This document shows positions 11,716 to 21,835 of a stretch of DNA of 64,000 nucleotides, piece after piece. Position numbers and translations under genes: made by a program. The notes under the pieces were generated by a model that worked only from the letters and a program-made list of their open reading frames with translations, did not search any database and was not told the DNA's origin. The number at the start of each line of letters is the position of its first letter. The stretch's first letter is position 1. Source of the stretch: Charina bottae (Eukaryota; Chordata; Lepidosauria; Squamata; Charinaidae); contig JALMGJ010000001.1 of assembly GCA_023362775.1 (NCBI GenBank), positions 89,220,501-89,284,500 on the forward strand, written 5' to 3'.

Positions 11716-12291
11716 ACAGAAGTATTTTTCCAACGTTCTTTCCTGGGAGACCTTACCTTTCACATCTCTGCAAATGAAAAATGCACATGTAATTTTATTC
11801 TCTGTTTCCTTTAGTCAATCCATGATAACAGCTACAGTATTCCTTTATTCCACAGTTGCTAAGTTGCTGGGGGACTTAGTCAAAAGCTTTTTGAAAGTCA
11901 AAGAATATAGTCTCTGATGGATGTCTTCTTCCTGTGTACTTCTTGACTCCCTCAAAAGTCTAGTAAGTTAGTGAGACAAGAGTCTCCCTTGTAAAAGTCA
12001 TGTTGCTTTCTTTTCAGCAAGGCTCACTTTTTTATATGTCTGATTATTTAGTTTCTCTTGAAAATAAATTTTGTATGTGTTTTTTTCAAGAAGTAGATGT
12101 GCTGGGCTATACCATGGTAGGCAAACTGAAGCCCATGTACTGCCATCCACAGATCTTGTTTTGTAGTCCTTAAAGTCCCTCCACATCCCAGATGTGGCCA
12201 CTGAAATTCAATGATCCACTGTTGATTTTCTGCTTTGTTATTTAAATAATTAGTAAATAGACATAAGTGAATGAATAAAAGTAAAATGTAA
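11716..12291. other. intergenic, no feature recognised
   Basis: A/T-rich sequence without a recognisable family. Confidence 0.4.
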
Positions 12292-12299
12292 TTTTTGAC

Positions 12300-12955
12300 T
12301 AGGATGACCATATTTCCTTGAGATAAAAACGGGACAGTGGGATGGCAAAAATGGGACGGGGTTAAACTTATGTAATATTCCATATTCATGAAAAAGTAAG
12401 ACAATAAAAACAGTTTTAACGAGTTTTTAAGATCCGTCTCCTGGTCCTTAAACAGATTACTGTATATATAAAAATATTTTTGTTTTCATTAAAATGAAAA
12501 AGTTTTATTACATGAACATATTGAGCTAACAATTATTCTTCAGTGACAGAACTCATACAAAAATTTAGGTAGACGTAGCGGGGGACTGTATTTGACAGGA
12601 GGCAAATGGGGAAAGCACAGCTCACGGGCTTTGTAACATCATGGATGGCAGGAAATCATGGATCGCAGGAAGGAGGAGAGGAGGGAGAGAAGAGAGGCAG
12701 GGAAGGGAGGATTCGAAAACTCCACGCCCGGCGGGGCTTCTCTTCCTTCTGCCTTCCCTCCTCCTGCTGCTGCTTTTTTTTCTCCCTCTTTCTCTTTCTC
12801 CCACAATCCCAAACGAAAGACTCTCTCTTGCCGAGCTGGAGAAATAATCAGTTTCACTCTTGAAAAACAGAGAGCAGAGAGCGACCAGCTAAGAGCAGAG
12901 CAGAGGCGGTAGCAAAGATCTCTCTCCCTGTCTCTCTCTGTCTCCCTCCCTCCCT

Positions 12956-13001
<46 letters not shown>

Positions 13002-13227
13002 GCCTTCCTTGCCCCTCTCTAGTCTCACCCAACATCAGGCACCTCAATCAAGCACTTTTTAAATGATAATTGCATCTTGGCTAAATCAATCTTGCCATGC
13101 CTGACATTTTGCTAATTTTTTTTTTAAATGGGACAAAATTGACATTTATATTAAAACGACGGGATGGTTGGGAAATGTGGAAAAAAACAGTACTGTTCCA
13201 TTTAAAACGGTACGTATGATCAGCCTA
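12300..13227 (-). mobile_element. hAT element, family 2 (TAGGCTGACCATA termini), 928 bp
   Basis: A perfect 8-bp duplication TTTTTGAC flanks it (12292-12299, 13228-13235). Its ends read TAGGATGACCATATTTCC and ...GATCAGCCTA. On the minus strand the ends match those of the elements at 17721 and 49419. Between about 12600 and 13020 lies an unrelated GC- and purine-rich block with a long CT repeat. No transposase is visible, so it is non-autonomous. Confidence 0.85.
12921..13000. repeat. (CT)n / (CCCT)n microsatellite
   Basis: A nearly pure polypyrimidine tract of CT and CCCT units inside the hAT element. All frames across it are low-complexity and not genes. Confidence 0.9.
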
Positions 13228-13282
13228 TTTTTGACCCTTTCAATTTTTAAAATTTTGTCTTGTTTTAGAAAAGTGGGTGTGC

Positions 13283-13368
13283 TAAATCTATTTCACTAAT
13301 TATTTTAATAAGTAGTAAATTTTAAATCTATTTTACTACTTATTAAAATAATTAGTGAAATAGATTTA
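13283..13368. repeat. perfect 37-bp inverted repeat, 12-bp spacer
   Basis: The left arm 13283-13319 and the right arm 13332-13368 are exact reverse complements (37 of 37) around a 12-base spacer. The arms are A/T-rich, beginning TAAATCTATTTCACT, with TA at both outer edges. It could be a tiny Tc1/mariner-like MITE with TA duplications, or a template-switch palindrome. It lies 56 bp from the hAT end. Confidence 0.9.
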
Positions 13369-13905
13369 ATTCATTCAACTTGTATATTGTCAAGTCCCAT
13401 AGAATTCCTACCAGTTAACAATGTACATAATATAAACATCTACAGTATGTGAAACAATAAAATATCCTGGGTAAGTTAGACAACAAACTATAAACCATTC
13501 ACAGGAAGAATAAATAAAAAATAAAAAATAGCAATCAATAGCAAAAATCAGATACATTCAAACTCAGATGGCTTTGGTCAATCAACAAATGCTCTACGGA
13601 AGACCTCAGATTTGAGCATCTTCCAAAATGAAATCAAAATGGGGGCAAGTCTAACTTCAACCAAGAGGCTACTCCAAAGAACAGGTGCTTCCAAATCAGC
13701 ACTTTTCTTCTCAGCACCCCTTACTTAATGGAAGTGGGGTACTACAAGCAGCCTCTCCAGTGACAACTAATGGGCCACTTTGATTCTGGTTGGAGAATGC
13801 AGTCATGCAAGTAATTAGGTACCAAGCTATATAGGACTTCATAGGTTAAAGCCAGCACTTTGAAATGTACTCATAAATTTATTGGCAGCCAGTAGCAGGC
13901 CACAT

Positions 13906-14238
13906 GGTGTATGGTGGCTCAGCGGGTAAGACGCCAAGCTTGTCGATCGGAAGATCGCAAGTTTGGAGGTTCGAATCCTTAGCCCCGCATGACGGAGTGA
14001 GCTCCTGCACTAGCCCCAGCTCTTGCCAACCTAGCAATTCGAAAGCATGCAAATGCAAGTCGATTAATCGGTACCACTTCGGTGGGAAGGTAACAGCGTT
14101 CCGCGTGTGTCATGCCGGCCACATGACCGTGGAAGCGTCTTCGGACAACGCTGGCTCTTCGGCTAACAAACGGAGATGAGCACCGGCCCCTGGAGTCGGA
14201 CACGACTGCACAAATGTGTGGGGGGAACCTTTACCTTT
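13906..14238 (+). mobile_element. tRNA-derived SINE (Sauria-like, Bov-B tail), complete
   Basis: The head has RNA polymerase III boxes: A box TGGCTCAGCGG and B box GGTTCGAATCC. A central region follows, then a 3' part GAGTCGGACACGACTGCAC, like the Bov-B LINE 3' end, and a tail ACCTTTACCTTTT. A perfect 13-bp duplication TAGCAGGCCACAT flanks it (13893-13905 and 14239-14251). Such SINEs depend on Bov-B reverse transcriptase, copies of which lie nearby. Confidence 0.9.
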
Positions 14239-14623
14239 TAGCAGGCCACATAATATAATGTGCTCTTAGTTACAATCACTGGTTAGCAAACAGGTCACTT
14301 CATTTTACGCTAACTGCAGCTATGAAGTGGTCTTCAGTCCCATGAAAAGTGCTTTGCAGTAGTTCAGTTAAGAAGTAATGATAGCATTAATTATTTTGGA
14401 AAGGTCCTCCAGGTAGGGCCACAACTGACAAATGTGCTGGAGCTCCGCAAAGGCCCCCTGTCACAGCCTTCACCTGTTCTAAGAGTAGCATCTGTGAGTG
14501 CAGAAGTTATGGACTTGCTCTGTCAGGGATATTGGTTCCCTTCCATCCACAAGAGCAACTCCATCTTGCTTGTGTTCAGGTTTAACTTATTTCATCCCAT
14601 CCAGACCATTACAGCCTCTAGGC

Positions 14624-14914
14624 CAGAGCTTTCCAAACTGTATGTCGGGACACGCTAGTGTGTCGCCTGCAGTGTCTGGGTGTGTCGCAGCTGCTGCTGC
14701 CTCTGAGCCCTGCCAGGATTCCACGCAGGTCCTAGTGCCTGCCTTGTGCCTGGCTACCTCCAAACCTGCTGTGATTCCACGCAGGTCCTAGTGCCTGCCT
14801 TGTGCCCTGCTGTTAAGTGTGTGTCGCAAAATGATGCCCTGCTGTAAGAGTGTGTCGCGAAATGATGCATGTCTAAAAAGTGTGTCACCAACATGAAAAG
14901 TTTGGAAAGCTCTG
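14624..14914. mobile_element. hAT MITE, family 1
   Basis: Termini CAGAGCTTTCCAAACT / AAGTTTGGAAAGCTCTG, 291 bp, with a perfect 8-bp duplication CTCTAGGC at 14616-14623 and 14915-14922. Near both ends there are several GTGTGTCGC-type motifs. No coding capacity. Confidence 0.92.
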
Positions 14915-15286
14915 CTCTAGGCATTGGGACAAAGCATGCACATATGTGGTTCATTCACATATATTCACTCCATAATGGCCTGGGCTACTGATGTGAAATA
15001 TCAATGGCAATCTGTTCCATAATCTGGGCCCCAATATGGTATAAGCAGAAGTAGCTCCACTATTTTTCATCATCATATCATCAAGCCAGTGTTGCATTTT
15101 GAGTACCACATCTCCAATAAGAAGCTGAATCATGAATTTCTTCCTAAAAAGACACGTAGCTGCCCAATACCATAAAATGTTACTTTTTTGCTGGACTAAT
15201 CCTAATTTTAAATCTATAGAGATCTATAGAAATATGAACAGTGCCAGCCACGTGATGCTTATATGACATTCAGCATAGCTCAGGGT

Positions 15287-15440
15287 TTTTCAACCAGGGT
15301 TCCGTGGAACCCTAGGGTTCTGCGAGAGGTCACTAGGGTGGTCACCTGGGAGATCATGATTTATTTAAAAAAATATTTCAAATTCGGGCAACTTCACATT
15401 AAAGAGGTAAGTTTCATTTTTTATTCTTAGTTTAAGAACA
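15287..15440. mobile_element. hAT-like terminal fragment
   Basis: It begins CAGGGTTTTTCAACCAGGGT and continues with a GGTTCCGTGGAACC palindrome, typical of hAT-type reptile repeats. I see no matching opposite terminus downstream, so it is called as a one-ended remnant. Confidence 0.45.
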
Positions 15441-17438
15441 CTGTTAGTGCATATATACAGGCCTACACATGAAACAAATATAATAATTTTGTAACTTCTG
15501 GCCTATATTTGAGCCTGAAAAGATTTTGTGGCAAGAATGCTGAAATTTCATGAGATTTGATGATACAAGATTTCTATTATTTTGATTATTTATTAATTTA
15601 TTTGATTCAACTTTGGCACTGCCTGACTCCAGAATGCCTTTGCATTTTGATAAGGATGGGTGAAGACTGCCATGTTCTTCTAGCAATGTTGGACGGTCAC
15701 ACCACAAGATGCATCTTCTTTTGGAACCCTTCAGCTTTTTCCAATCTTGCTTTGCATCTCCCAGGATGGCTCCAAGTGGTGCCCCAGGATTTTCAGTTTG
15801 TCCATACTCCGGGATCCTCAGGGGGGGTCATGTTGCATTTCACCAGAGAGCATCTCTTTCTCCCTTCTTTTTGAGTTGGGACAAGAGCCTGGAACCCCAT
15901 AGGGCTGGGAAGGGCAAGGCTAAGCAGATGGAATGGGTGAGGAGAACTGGTGGGAGAAAACGGGAAAAGAAGTGAAAGCGAAGGGGAGAGGACAAGCTCA
16001 CTTTCTGTTGCTTTAATTAGTTGTTTTTATTTTATTTGACTCCCACATCATCACAGAAATCATGTGATGCCACTCAATGTCTAAAAAGGTTGCCCACATC
16101 CAGATCATGAAGTAAAGATGCCGAAAAAAGGTTTTTCATTGATGTATATGTACTAAATATTCTAAATCCTTCTTCCATACTTTTGAATATTTAATTTAGT
16201 TTATGCTCGCAACTGATTATGAATTGCAATATAAACATATTATTTTGCAAAGAACATGTTAAATCCTGTAGTGATAGCAGGGGCTCTGGAGCACATAGAA
16301 CTGTTGACTCATTTAATTGTCCAAAGCTGTTTTAATTGAACATATTCCTGCTTTGAACTTATTGACAACTCCTGAAGCAAAAAAAAAAAATCATCCTCCG
16401 ATACTACTGATTAATTTAAAGCCTATAATGTTGGAGGCTATCCTTTCACTGCAGGAAATTTTGATTTGAAAAATACTGGTGCTGTAAGGAGAATTTGGAG
16501 TAAGTAACTTACTCCAATCTGGTATAATAAAGGGTACTTTCCAAATTTTGATTTGAATAGTTACTGGTGTAGTAAGGAGAAACAAGAAAAGTATCAACTT
16601 TTCATTCTATCCAACTCATTGGAAATGTATCTACTTTTTTCTATTAGTTGCCAAATGTCTACTTGTAATCATCTCTTATATGCCTTATAAGGATTCTTGT
16701 TCTCAAAATAAAAGTTACCATTAACAAAATAAAAACACTGTGTGAAATATTTATTTAGAGTGAGGTGCAATCACACCACTAGGTGTCAGTCTGTCTTACA
16801 TGTAAAGTCAGCTATTTTTCAGAGGTGACCTCCAAGCTACTTTGTTCCTAAAGATTAGCTGAATGTAAATTCCTTTCCTCTGAATGCAGAACTCACAAAA
16901 GAGGAATCTTTCTGCCTTTTGATTCCAGAGGTAGATTTTGCTTCCCTGTACATGTTTAATCAGGTGCATGGAGGCATTGTGGTTGGTTGGTTCCCACTTC
17001 CGGAAAAGGGAAGACCAAAGGAGCAGGTAGACATATCTTGAGTAGTTCTGGACCCACGTTTGTCCTTGAAGCTCCAGGCAGCTACAGTAGGTGGGAGGGT
17101 TCTGGCTGGTTGTTTCTATACTGAAATAGTTCAGTCCCAGTGACACATGCCTTGGTAATCTTGGGGCTTGGAACTGTAATGTGCTCTGTGTGGGGCTTCA
17201 GAATCCTCTTACAGTGTGATCGGCGCAGGCTAAAGAAGTAACAATGATCAGGTGAAATGAGGAAAAGCTAACTGGACCCTTTCTCCTTTCACCATCTGAA
17301 CTTCATACTTCATTGCTTCCTTCTCTTTACACTTTTGTGTATATCCCAAGCAGTTGGTGGAAACAGAAGTTCTCAAGTCATATAACCCTGCTGTTTATAT
17401 ACCCAGCGACTGAGCTCATAAGCTGCCTCTTGGGAAAC
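15441..17438. other. intergenic, only a small local repeat seen
   Basis: Two imperfect direct repeats of about 38 bp (AATTTTGATTTGAA...TACTGGTG..GTAAGGAGAA) lie near 16457-16496 and 16547-16586. Between them is a 19-bp perfect palindrome GGAGTAAGTAACTTACTCC (about 16498-16516). No gene is recognised in the rest. Confidence 0.5.
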
Positions 17439-17450
17439 AACAGGGAATTG

Positions 17451-17662
17451 TATTGTCGAAGGCTTTCACGGCCGGAGTTCGATGGCTGTTGTGGGTCTTC
17501 TGGGCTGTGTGGCTGTGTTCTGGAAGTTGTGGTTCCTAACGTTTCGCCAGCATCTGTGGCCGGCATGTGCCCTCTGAAGATGCCGGCCACAGATGCTGGC
17601 GAAACGTTAGGAACCACAACTTCCAGAACACGGCCACACAGCCCGGAAGACCCACAACAGCC
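17451..17662. mobile_element. foldback PLE remnant: two facing terminal repeats
   Basis: A 212-bp insertion with a 12-bp duplication AACAGGGAATTG at 17439-17450 and 17663-17674. The left half is the first ~120 bp of the PLE terminal repeat (minus). The right half is the same repeat inverted, the halves meeting in a GGCCGGCATG / TGCCGGCC centre. No coding sequence remains. The duplication shows that the foldback itself was the inserted unit. Confidence 0.9.
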
Positions 17663-17720
17663 AACAGGGAATTGTTTTTCCTTCAACAAGTGGTTGTCCT
17701 GGATTGTTAGTAGCCTAAGT

Positions 17721-18193
17721 TAGGCTGACCATACGTCCCGTTTTGAACGGGACAGTCCCATTTTTTTAGCATTTTTCAACCGTCCCGTCGTTTCGATAAA
17801 AATCTCAATTTTGTCCCATTTTTTAAACCTGGCGGGAATGGCGCGGGAGGAGGATCCGAGCCAGAGCTGCTGATTGGAGGCAGCCCGGAAGAGGAAGCCC
17901 TCCTGCCTATCAGTGTGCGGCAAAGGAGTTCAGGGTTTGCAGGCGGGAGCCAATCGTGCGGACCGGGGGGCGGGGTTTGCAGGCGGGAGCCAATCACGTG
18001 GACCAGGGGCAGGGTTTGCAGGCGGGAGCCAATTGCGTGGACCGGGGGTGGGGTTTGCAGGTGGGAGCCAATCGCGCAGACCGGGGGGCAGGGACCACTG
18101 TCTTTTTCATGAATACGGAATATTACATAAGACCCCGTCCCGTTTTGCCATCCCAATGTCCCATTTTTTTCTCAAGGAAATATGGTCAGCCTA
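17721..18193 (+). mobile_element. hAT element, family 2, 473 bp
   Basis: It begins TAGGCTGACCATACGTCCCG and ends ...AAATATGGTCAGCCTA. The flanks GCCTAAGT (17713-17720) and GCCTAAGG (18194-18201) are a 7-of-8 match target duplication. The inside has a short segment shared with the 49419 copy (CAGAGCTGCTGATTGGAGG) and then a ~40-bp tandem array. Non-autonomous. Confidence 0.85.
17935..18093 (+). repeat. tandem repeat, ~40-bp unit with CCAAT and GC boxes
   Basis: Four units of 39-40 bp, each of the form GTTTGCAGGCGGGAGCCAAT followed by a variable CG-containing stretch and GGGG(C)GGGG. Every unit keeps a CCAAT box (NF-Y type), and most keep a GC box (Sp1 type). The same array with four units is in the hAT copy at 49419-51708, so it belongs to the element. 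A promoter function is inferred from the motifs only. Confidence 0.85.
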
Positions 18194-19677
18194 GCCTAAG
18201 GGTGCCACTTGATAGTTTATCTTTGAGCTAGCCCAGGGTATTGTCTGAAAGCAACCCACCTTTAAAAAGACAACTACTGTATGTGGAATGATCAGGTGAA
18301 CATGAGTCCTTTCCCTGCCCCAGGTGATTAAATGTGCCCAAAGAAGTTGCCAAACAGACAGCAGAAGACTGGGGAAAAAATCAAGAAATTAATGTTGCCA
18401 TTTTAGGAATTATTGTCCTCAAGGTTTCAGAGAAAGGAAGACTATGAGAAGAAATATGGAAGAACAGAACTAAGGGAGATCAAGCTGGTCTGCCTGAAGA
18501 CTCTTAGTGAGGCCTATAATCATCCTTCTGTCCTCAGATTCTTTCCTCTCATTCTTTGCCGGGGTGGCGGGACTTTGGCTGATACAGTATTGAAGGCACT
18601 CTCTGCCATGTACGTATTTGAATCAGGTTGCACCTTGGCAATCAAAACTGGTTCTGAGGCCAAACCCAAATGCGCCAAGCCTTAAATTAAGCCTTGGATG
18701 CAATCCATCTATCCTGTATCTGTTCTTTGGTTCCTTGACAAACAAACAAACAAACAAACAAACAACATGCAATTTTGTTTGGCACAGGCATAGGTAGGCA
18801 TGAGCACATCCAGCTACTGATGTATACCCCAAAATGTATCACACAGCAGTAAAATTCAGTATCCTCATCTCTTTGTTGCTATTTTTAAATGTTCCTATCC
18901 TGTAAGATGAACAAGGAAATGTGGGCAATGCCTGGTGAAATCTGAGCAACCAGGCCGGGTGTGGACAATGACCAGTGTTGTATAAGAAGCAGAGGGTGGA
19001 GCCAGACCGAGGTGATTCTGGAGCAGGATTTCCAGTATCTGCTGGGTGGAGGGAGTTTCAGTGCCATGAGTAATAACAGAAGGGGTGTGTATTTCTGTGT
19101 GTATGCACACATGCATGCACAAAGTAAGCCAATGGCACTCCTGATGAGGCAAAGAAAATACACTGCTGGATGTGTATGCATACTTAAAACATGTTTATGC
19201 TGACTCAACTATTAGTCAACCTTCCTCAGAACCATTTTCTTTGAATGACAGCTGTTCTTCAAAGTCTTAAACTGGGATCTTTACTGGCTGAAGCCTGAGA
19301 TCTCTTTAGCTAGAGATGCCAAGGATTGAACCAGAGATCATCTGGTTGCCAAACATGCATGGCTGGATTCACACATTGCACTGAGACATAAACCACAATG
19401 TAGAAACCATAATGGCTGAGTTCACATAACGCAATATGGCACAATTTTAAAAAATCATACAGTGGGTGAGTTCAAAGGATGCCCTTCTTTTTTGTAGATC
19501 AAGGAACTTGTCTTTTGAGTGACTTTCTGGGGACTGTGCTCCAAAGAACAGGGTAATTAAATGGGTGGGACCAGGGCAAAAACTAATTTTTTACATTTAA
19601 ATGTAATTAAAGTTAAATTGAATTAATTCAGTGTGATTACTCTGACAGACAGCAGTACATTCAAAAAGGGTCTGAAT
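18194..19677. other. intergenic, no gene recognised
   Basis: A short (AAAC)n microsatellite lies at 18738-18765. Otherwise only short frames and no family match. Confidence 0.5.
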
Positions 19678-19685
19678 ATCTAGCT

Positions 19686-19972
19686 CAGAGCTTTCCAAAC
19701 TTTTCATGTTGGTGACACACTTTTTAGACATGCATCATTTCGCGACACACTCTTACAGCAGGGCATCATTTTGCGACACACAGCAGGGCACAAGGCAGGC
19801 ACTAGGACCTGCGCGGAATCACAGCAGGTTTGGAGGCAGCAAGGCACAAGGCAGGCACTAGGACCTGAGCAGAATCCTGGCAGGGCTCAGAGGCAGCAGC
19901 AGCAGCCGCGACACACCCAGACACTGCAGCCGACACACTAGCGTGTCCCGACACACAGTTTGGAAAGCTCTG
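19686..19972. mobile_element. hAT MITE, family 1
   Basis: Termini CAGAGCTTTCCAAACT and AGTTTGGAAAGCTCTG, 287 bp, with a perfect 8-bp duplication ATCTAGCT at 19678-19685 and 19973-19980. The interior matches the 14624 and 55489 copies, not the CCGGAAG-type copies. Confidence 0.92.
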
Positions 19973-20640
19973 ATCTAGCTGGATGGATTACAAGCTGAAC
20001 ATGATCCAAAAGTGTGATGCAGCTGCAAATAAAACAAATGCAGTTCTAGGCTGCATACATACGTGGAGTATTAAGTCATCATTCCACTCTGTGCTATACT
20101 GGACAGACCACATAAAGAATATTCCAGGCACTACATTTTAGGAAGAATATTGACAGACTAAAGTGTGTCCAGAGGACAGGAACCAAGATGATAAAAGGTC
20201 TGAAAGGAAGCACTTAAGAGGAACAGTTAAGTCACTCAGTATATTTAGCATGGAGAAAAGAAGACAGATAGTGTTTTCAAGTATCAGCCTTCAGGTCATA
20301 TGGAAAAAGGGGCAGAATGGTTCTGAGTTGTTCCAGAAGATAGGATTAAAAACAGTGGATTTAAATTACAAGGAAGTAAATTTCAGGTGGATATCAGGAA
20401 AGAATTCTTAACAGTAAGAGTTATTCAACAATGGAACAGACTTCCTCAGGAGGTGATGGACTGTTCTTTAGTGGGGATATTTGAACAGAGTTTGGATGGC
20501 CAGTTCTCTTTGTCTAATGTAGACTTCCCCAGCCTGGCTGATTCCAGATGTGTTAGGATTGCAGATCCAACACATCTGGAGGAGACCAGCTTGGAGAAAG
20601 TCTCAGAATGTCTTGTCCTAAATTCTATCCTCTTATAAAT
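19973..20640 (+). pseudogene. CR1-type LINE relic, C-terminus of reverse transcriptase protein
   Basis: CR1 LINEs encode an endonuclease-reverse transcriptase. The last part of that protein is recognisable in pieces: a FSMEKRR stretch near 20250, then DIRKEFLTVRVIQQWNRLPQ and LVGIFEQSLDGQ (about 20390-20500), the usual end of the CR1 protein. Several frame changes separate the pieces. The hAT element at 19686 lies immediately upstream. Dead copy. Confidence 0.75.
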
Positions 20641-21439
20641 ATCACACTTCTCCAATGTTTTGGGGCTACAAATATGCATGTCGATTAAATCACAGGGCAG
20701 GGGAAAAAAAGTTTAGGAATTGCATCAAAATGCCTTTTAGTGTGGTATCTTAATCAACATGCATGGAACACATTTGTGAACATTGGTTACTTGTAAGAGT
20801 AACAGGTGTTATGAAGAATGACACAGAAACTGAAATAGTGCCAAGCTACATATGCACTGTGGCTTGAAGAAAAAAAAAAGAAAACAGAAATAAAATACAG
20901 ACAAATATTACTAATGCACTTGTCTTGTTCAAGAAACCAGACGGGATGAACTTCAGACGGGGTGTGGGTCCCCTCCTAAGATCACCTTCCTTCAGCCTAG
21001 CCTAGTGCAGTTCACAGGTGTGCCACGAAAACGGCAGTAGTAGGAACAAGATATATTTCAAACTTAAACCATTTGTAGCCACGGCAGAACACGAATACAG
21101 TGAAGATGTTAATATGCATTTTCTAATGCCGCAATGGACATGTAAATTCATGGTCTTCCACATTCTGAAAAACAGGTGTAAAATAAGGTTTCCCTCCCAA
21201 TTTAATTCAAGTAAAAGTCACAGGGTCTGCTTCCGTTTCAGAAGTCCCGAAAACACTGATCAAATTTTTGGTTTAGGTTCTAAACCAAAATCCATTTCGG
21301 ACCTCCCACTTAAGAATGAGAACGGAACGTTCAGCCAATAGAATACAACGCAATATGTTACTGTATGTATACAGCTAGGGGATTAGAGGAGAGGGTCTTC
21401 GTGATGTTTTATCTGTTCACATGCAGAGAATTTCTGCTC
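20641..21439. other. intergenic upstream of KIF13B promoter
   Basis: A/T-rich sequence with nothing recognised until base composition rises toward the promoter. Confidence 0.45.
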
Positions 21440-21780
21440 TTCTGGAGACACCTGTTTCCCCAAAACTACAGAGCCCCAAATCATCCAAGTCCAAACGCTA
21501 AGGTACTTTTCCGCGCTCTACTCCTCGAGCTCCAGTTCCCCATGTCAGAAATGGGTTAGGAGACTGTACAGAGAAGACCACATTTCCCAGTAGGCAACGG
21601 AGAAGGGGAAAAAAATGCTCGCGTGCTGGCGCAGGGACCGCTGGATGTTGTAGACCTCGTGGGAGGGTTTTCCCCGTAGCCATGCTCCTCCTCCTCCTCC
21701 CCCCCCTTCCACCTCCTCCTTCGCTCTCGTCTCCGAAGACGGAAGCCTGCGGAAAAGTGAAGAGCAGCGGAGTTGACGAG
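21440..21780 (+). promoter_or_regulatory. KIF13B: KIF13B CpG-rich promoter and 5' UTR
   Basis: Base composition turns GC- and CpG-rich ahead of coding exon 1, and I see no TATA box, as is common for housekeeping CpG promoters. Two stretches resemble the ZNF143/THAP11 promoter motif: CATTTCCCAGTAGGC near 21580 and GCTGGATGTTGTAG near 21640 in the opposite sense. An in-frame upstream ATG occurs at 21682. The transcription start cannot be placed from sequence alone. Confidence 0.6.
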
Positions 21781-21835
21781 ATGGGGGACTCCAAAGTGAA
21801 GGTGGCGGTGCGGGTCCGACCCATGAACAGGAGAG
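21781..21835 (+). CDS. KIF13B: KIF13B coding exon 1 (kinesin-3 motor N-terminus)
   Basis: KIF13B is a plus-end-directed kinesin-3 motor that moves membrane and signalling cargo along microtubules. The exon encodes MGDSKVKVAVRVRPMNRR plus the first base of a Glu codon: the first beta strand of the motor domain with the family's VRVRPMNRR motif. It ends in G|GTGAGT, a consensus donor in phase 1. The next exon, at 34328, completes the codon. The start ATG has a good context (G at -3, G at +4). The paralogue KIF13A begins MSDTKVKV, so MGDS favours KIF13B. An ATG 33 codons upstream is in the same frame, but its extension is not part of the conserved motor start. Confidence 0.92.

Larger units (their letters stand above)
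13560..15130. repeat. old interspersed repeat relic, twice interrupted
   Basis: The sequence around AGCCAGCACTTTGAAATGTACTC...TTGGCAGCCAGT, and downstream around CAGTAGTTCAGTT and CATCCAGACCATTACAGCC, resembles a widespread old vertebrate repeat that I recall but cannot name securely. A SINE (13906-14238) and a hAT element (14624-14914) with clean target duplications sit inside it, so it predates both. Confidence 0.3.

Noticed and set aside
12606..13028. Overlapping arginine/glutamate-rich and serine/leucine-rich frames
   Set aside because: They run through purine-rich DNA and a CT microsatellite inside a hAT element; low complexity, no domain.
13906..14238. tRNA gene, suggested by good A and B boxes
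   Set aside because: The boxes belong to a SINE head: a 330-bp unit with Bov-B-like tail and a 13-bp target duplication, with further copies at 48816 and 52944; no full tRNA fold expected.
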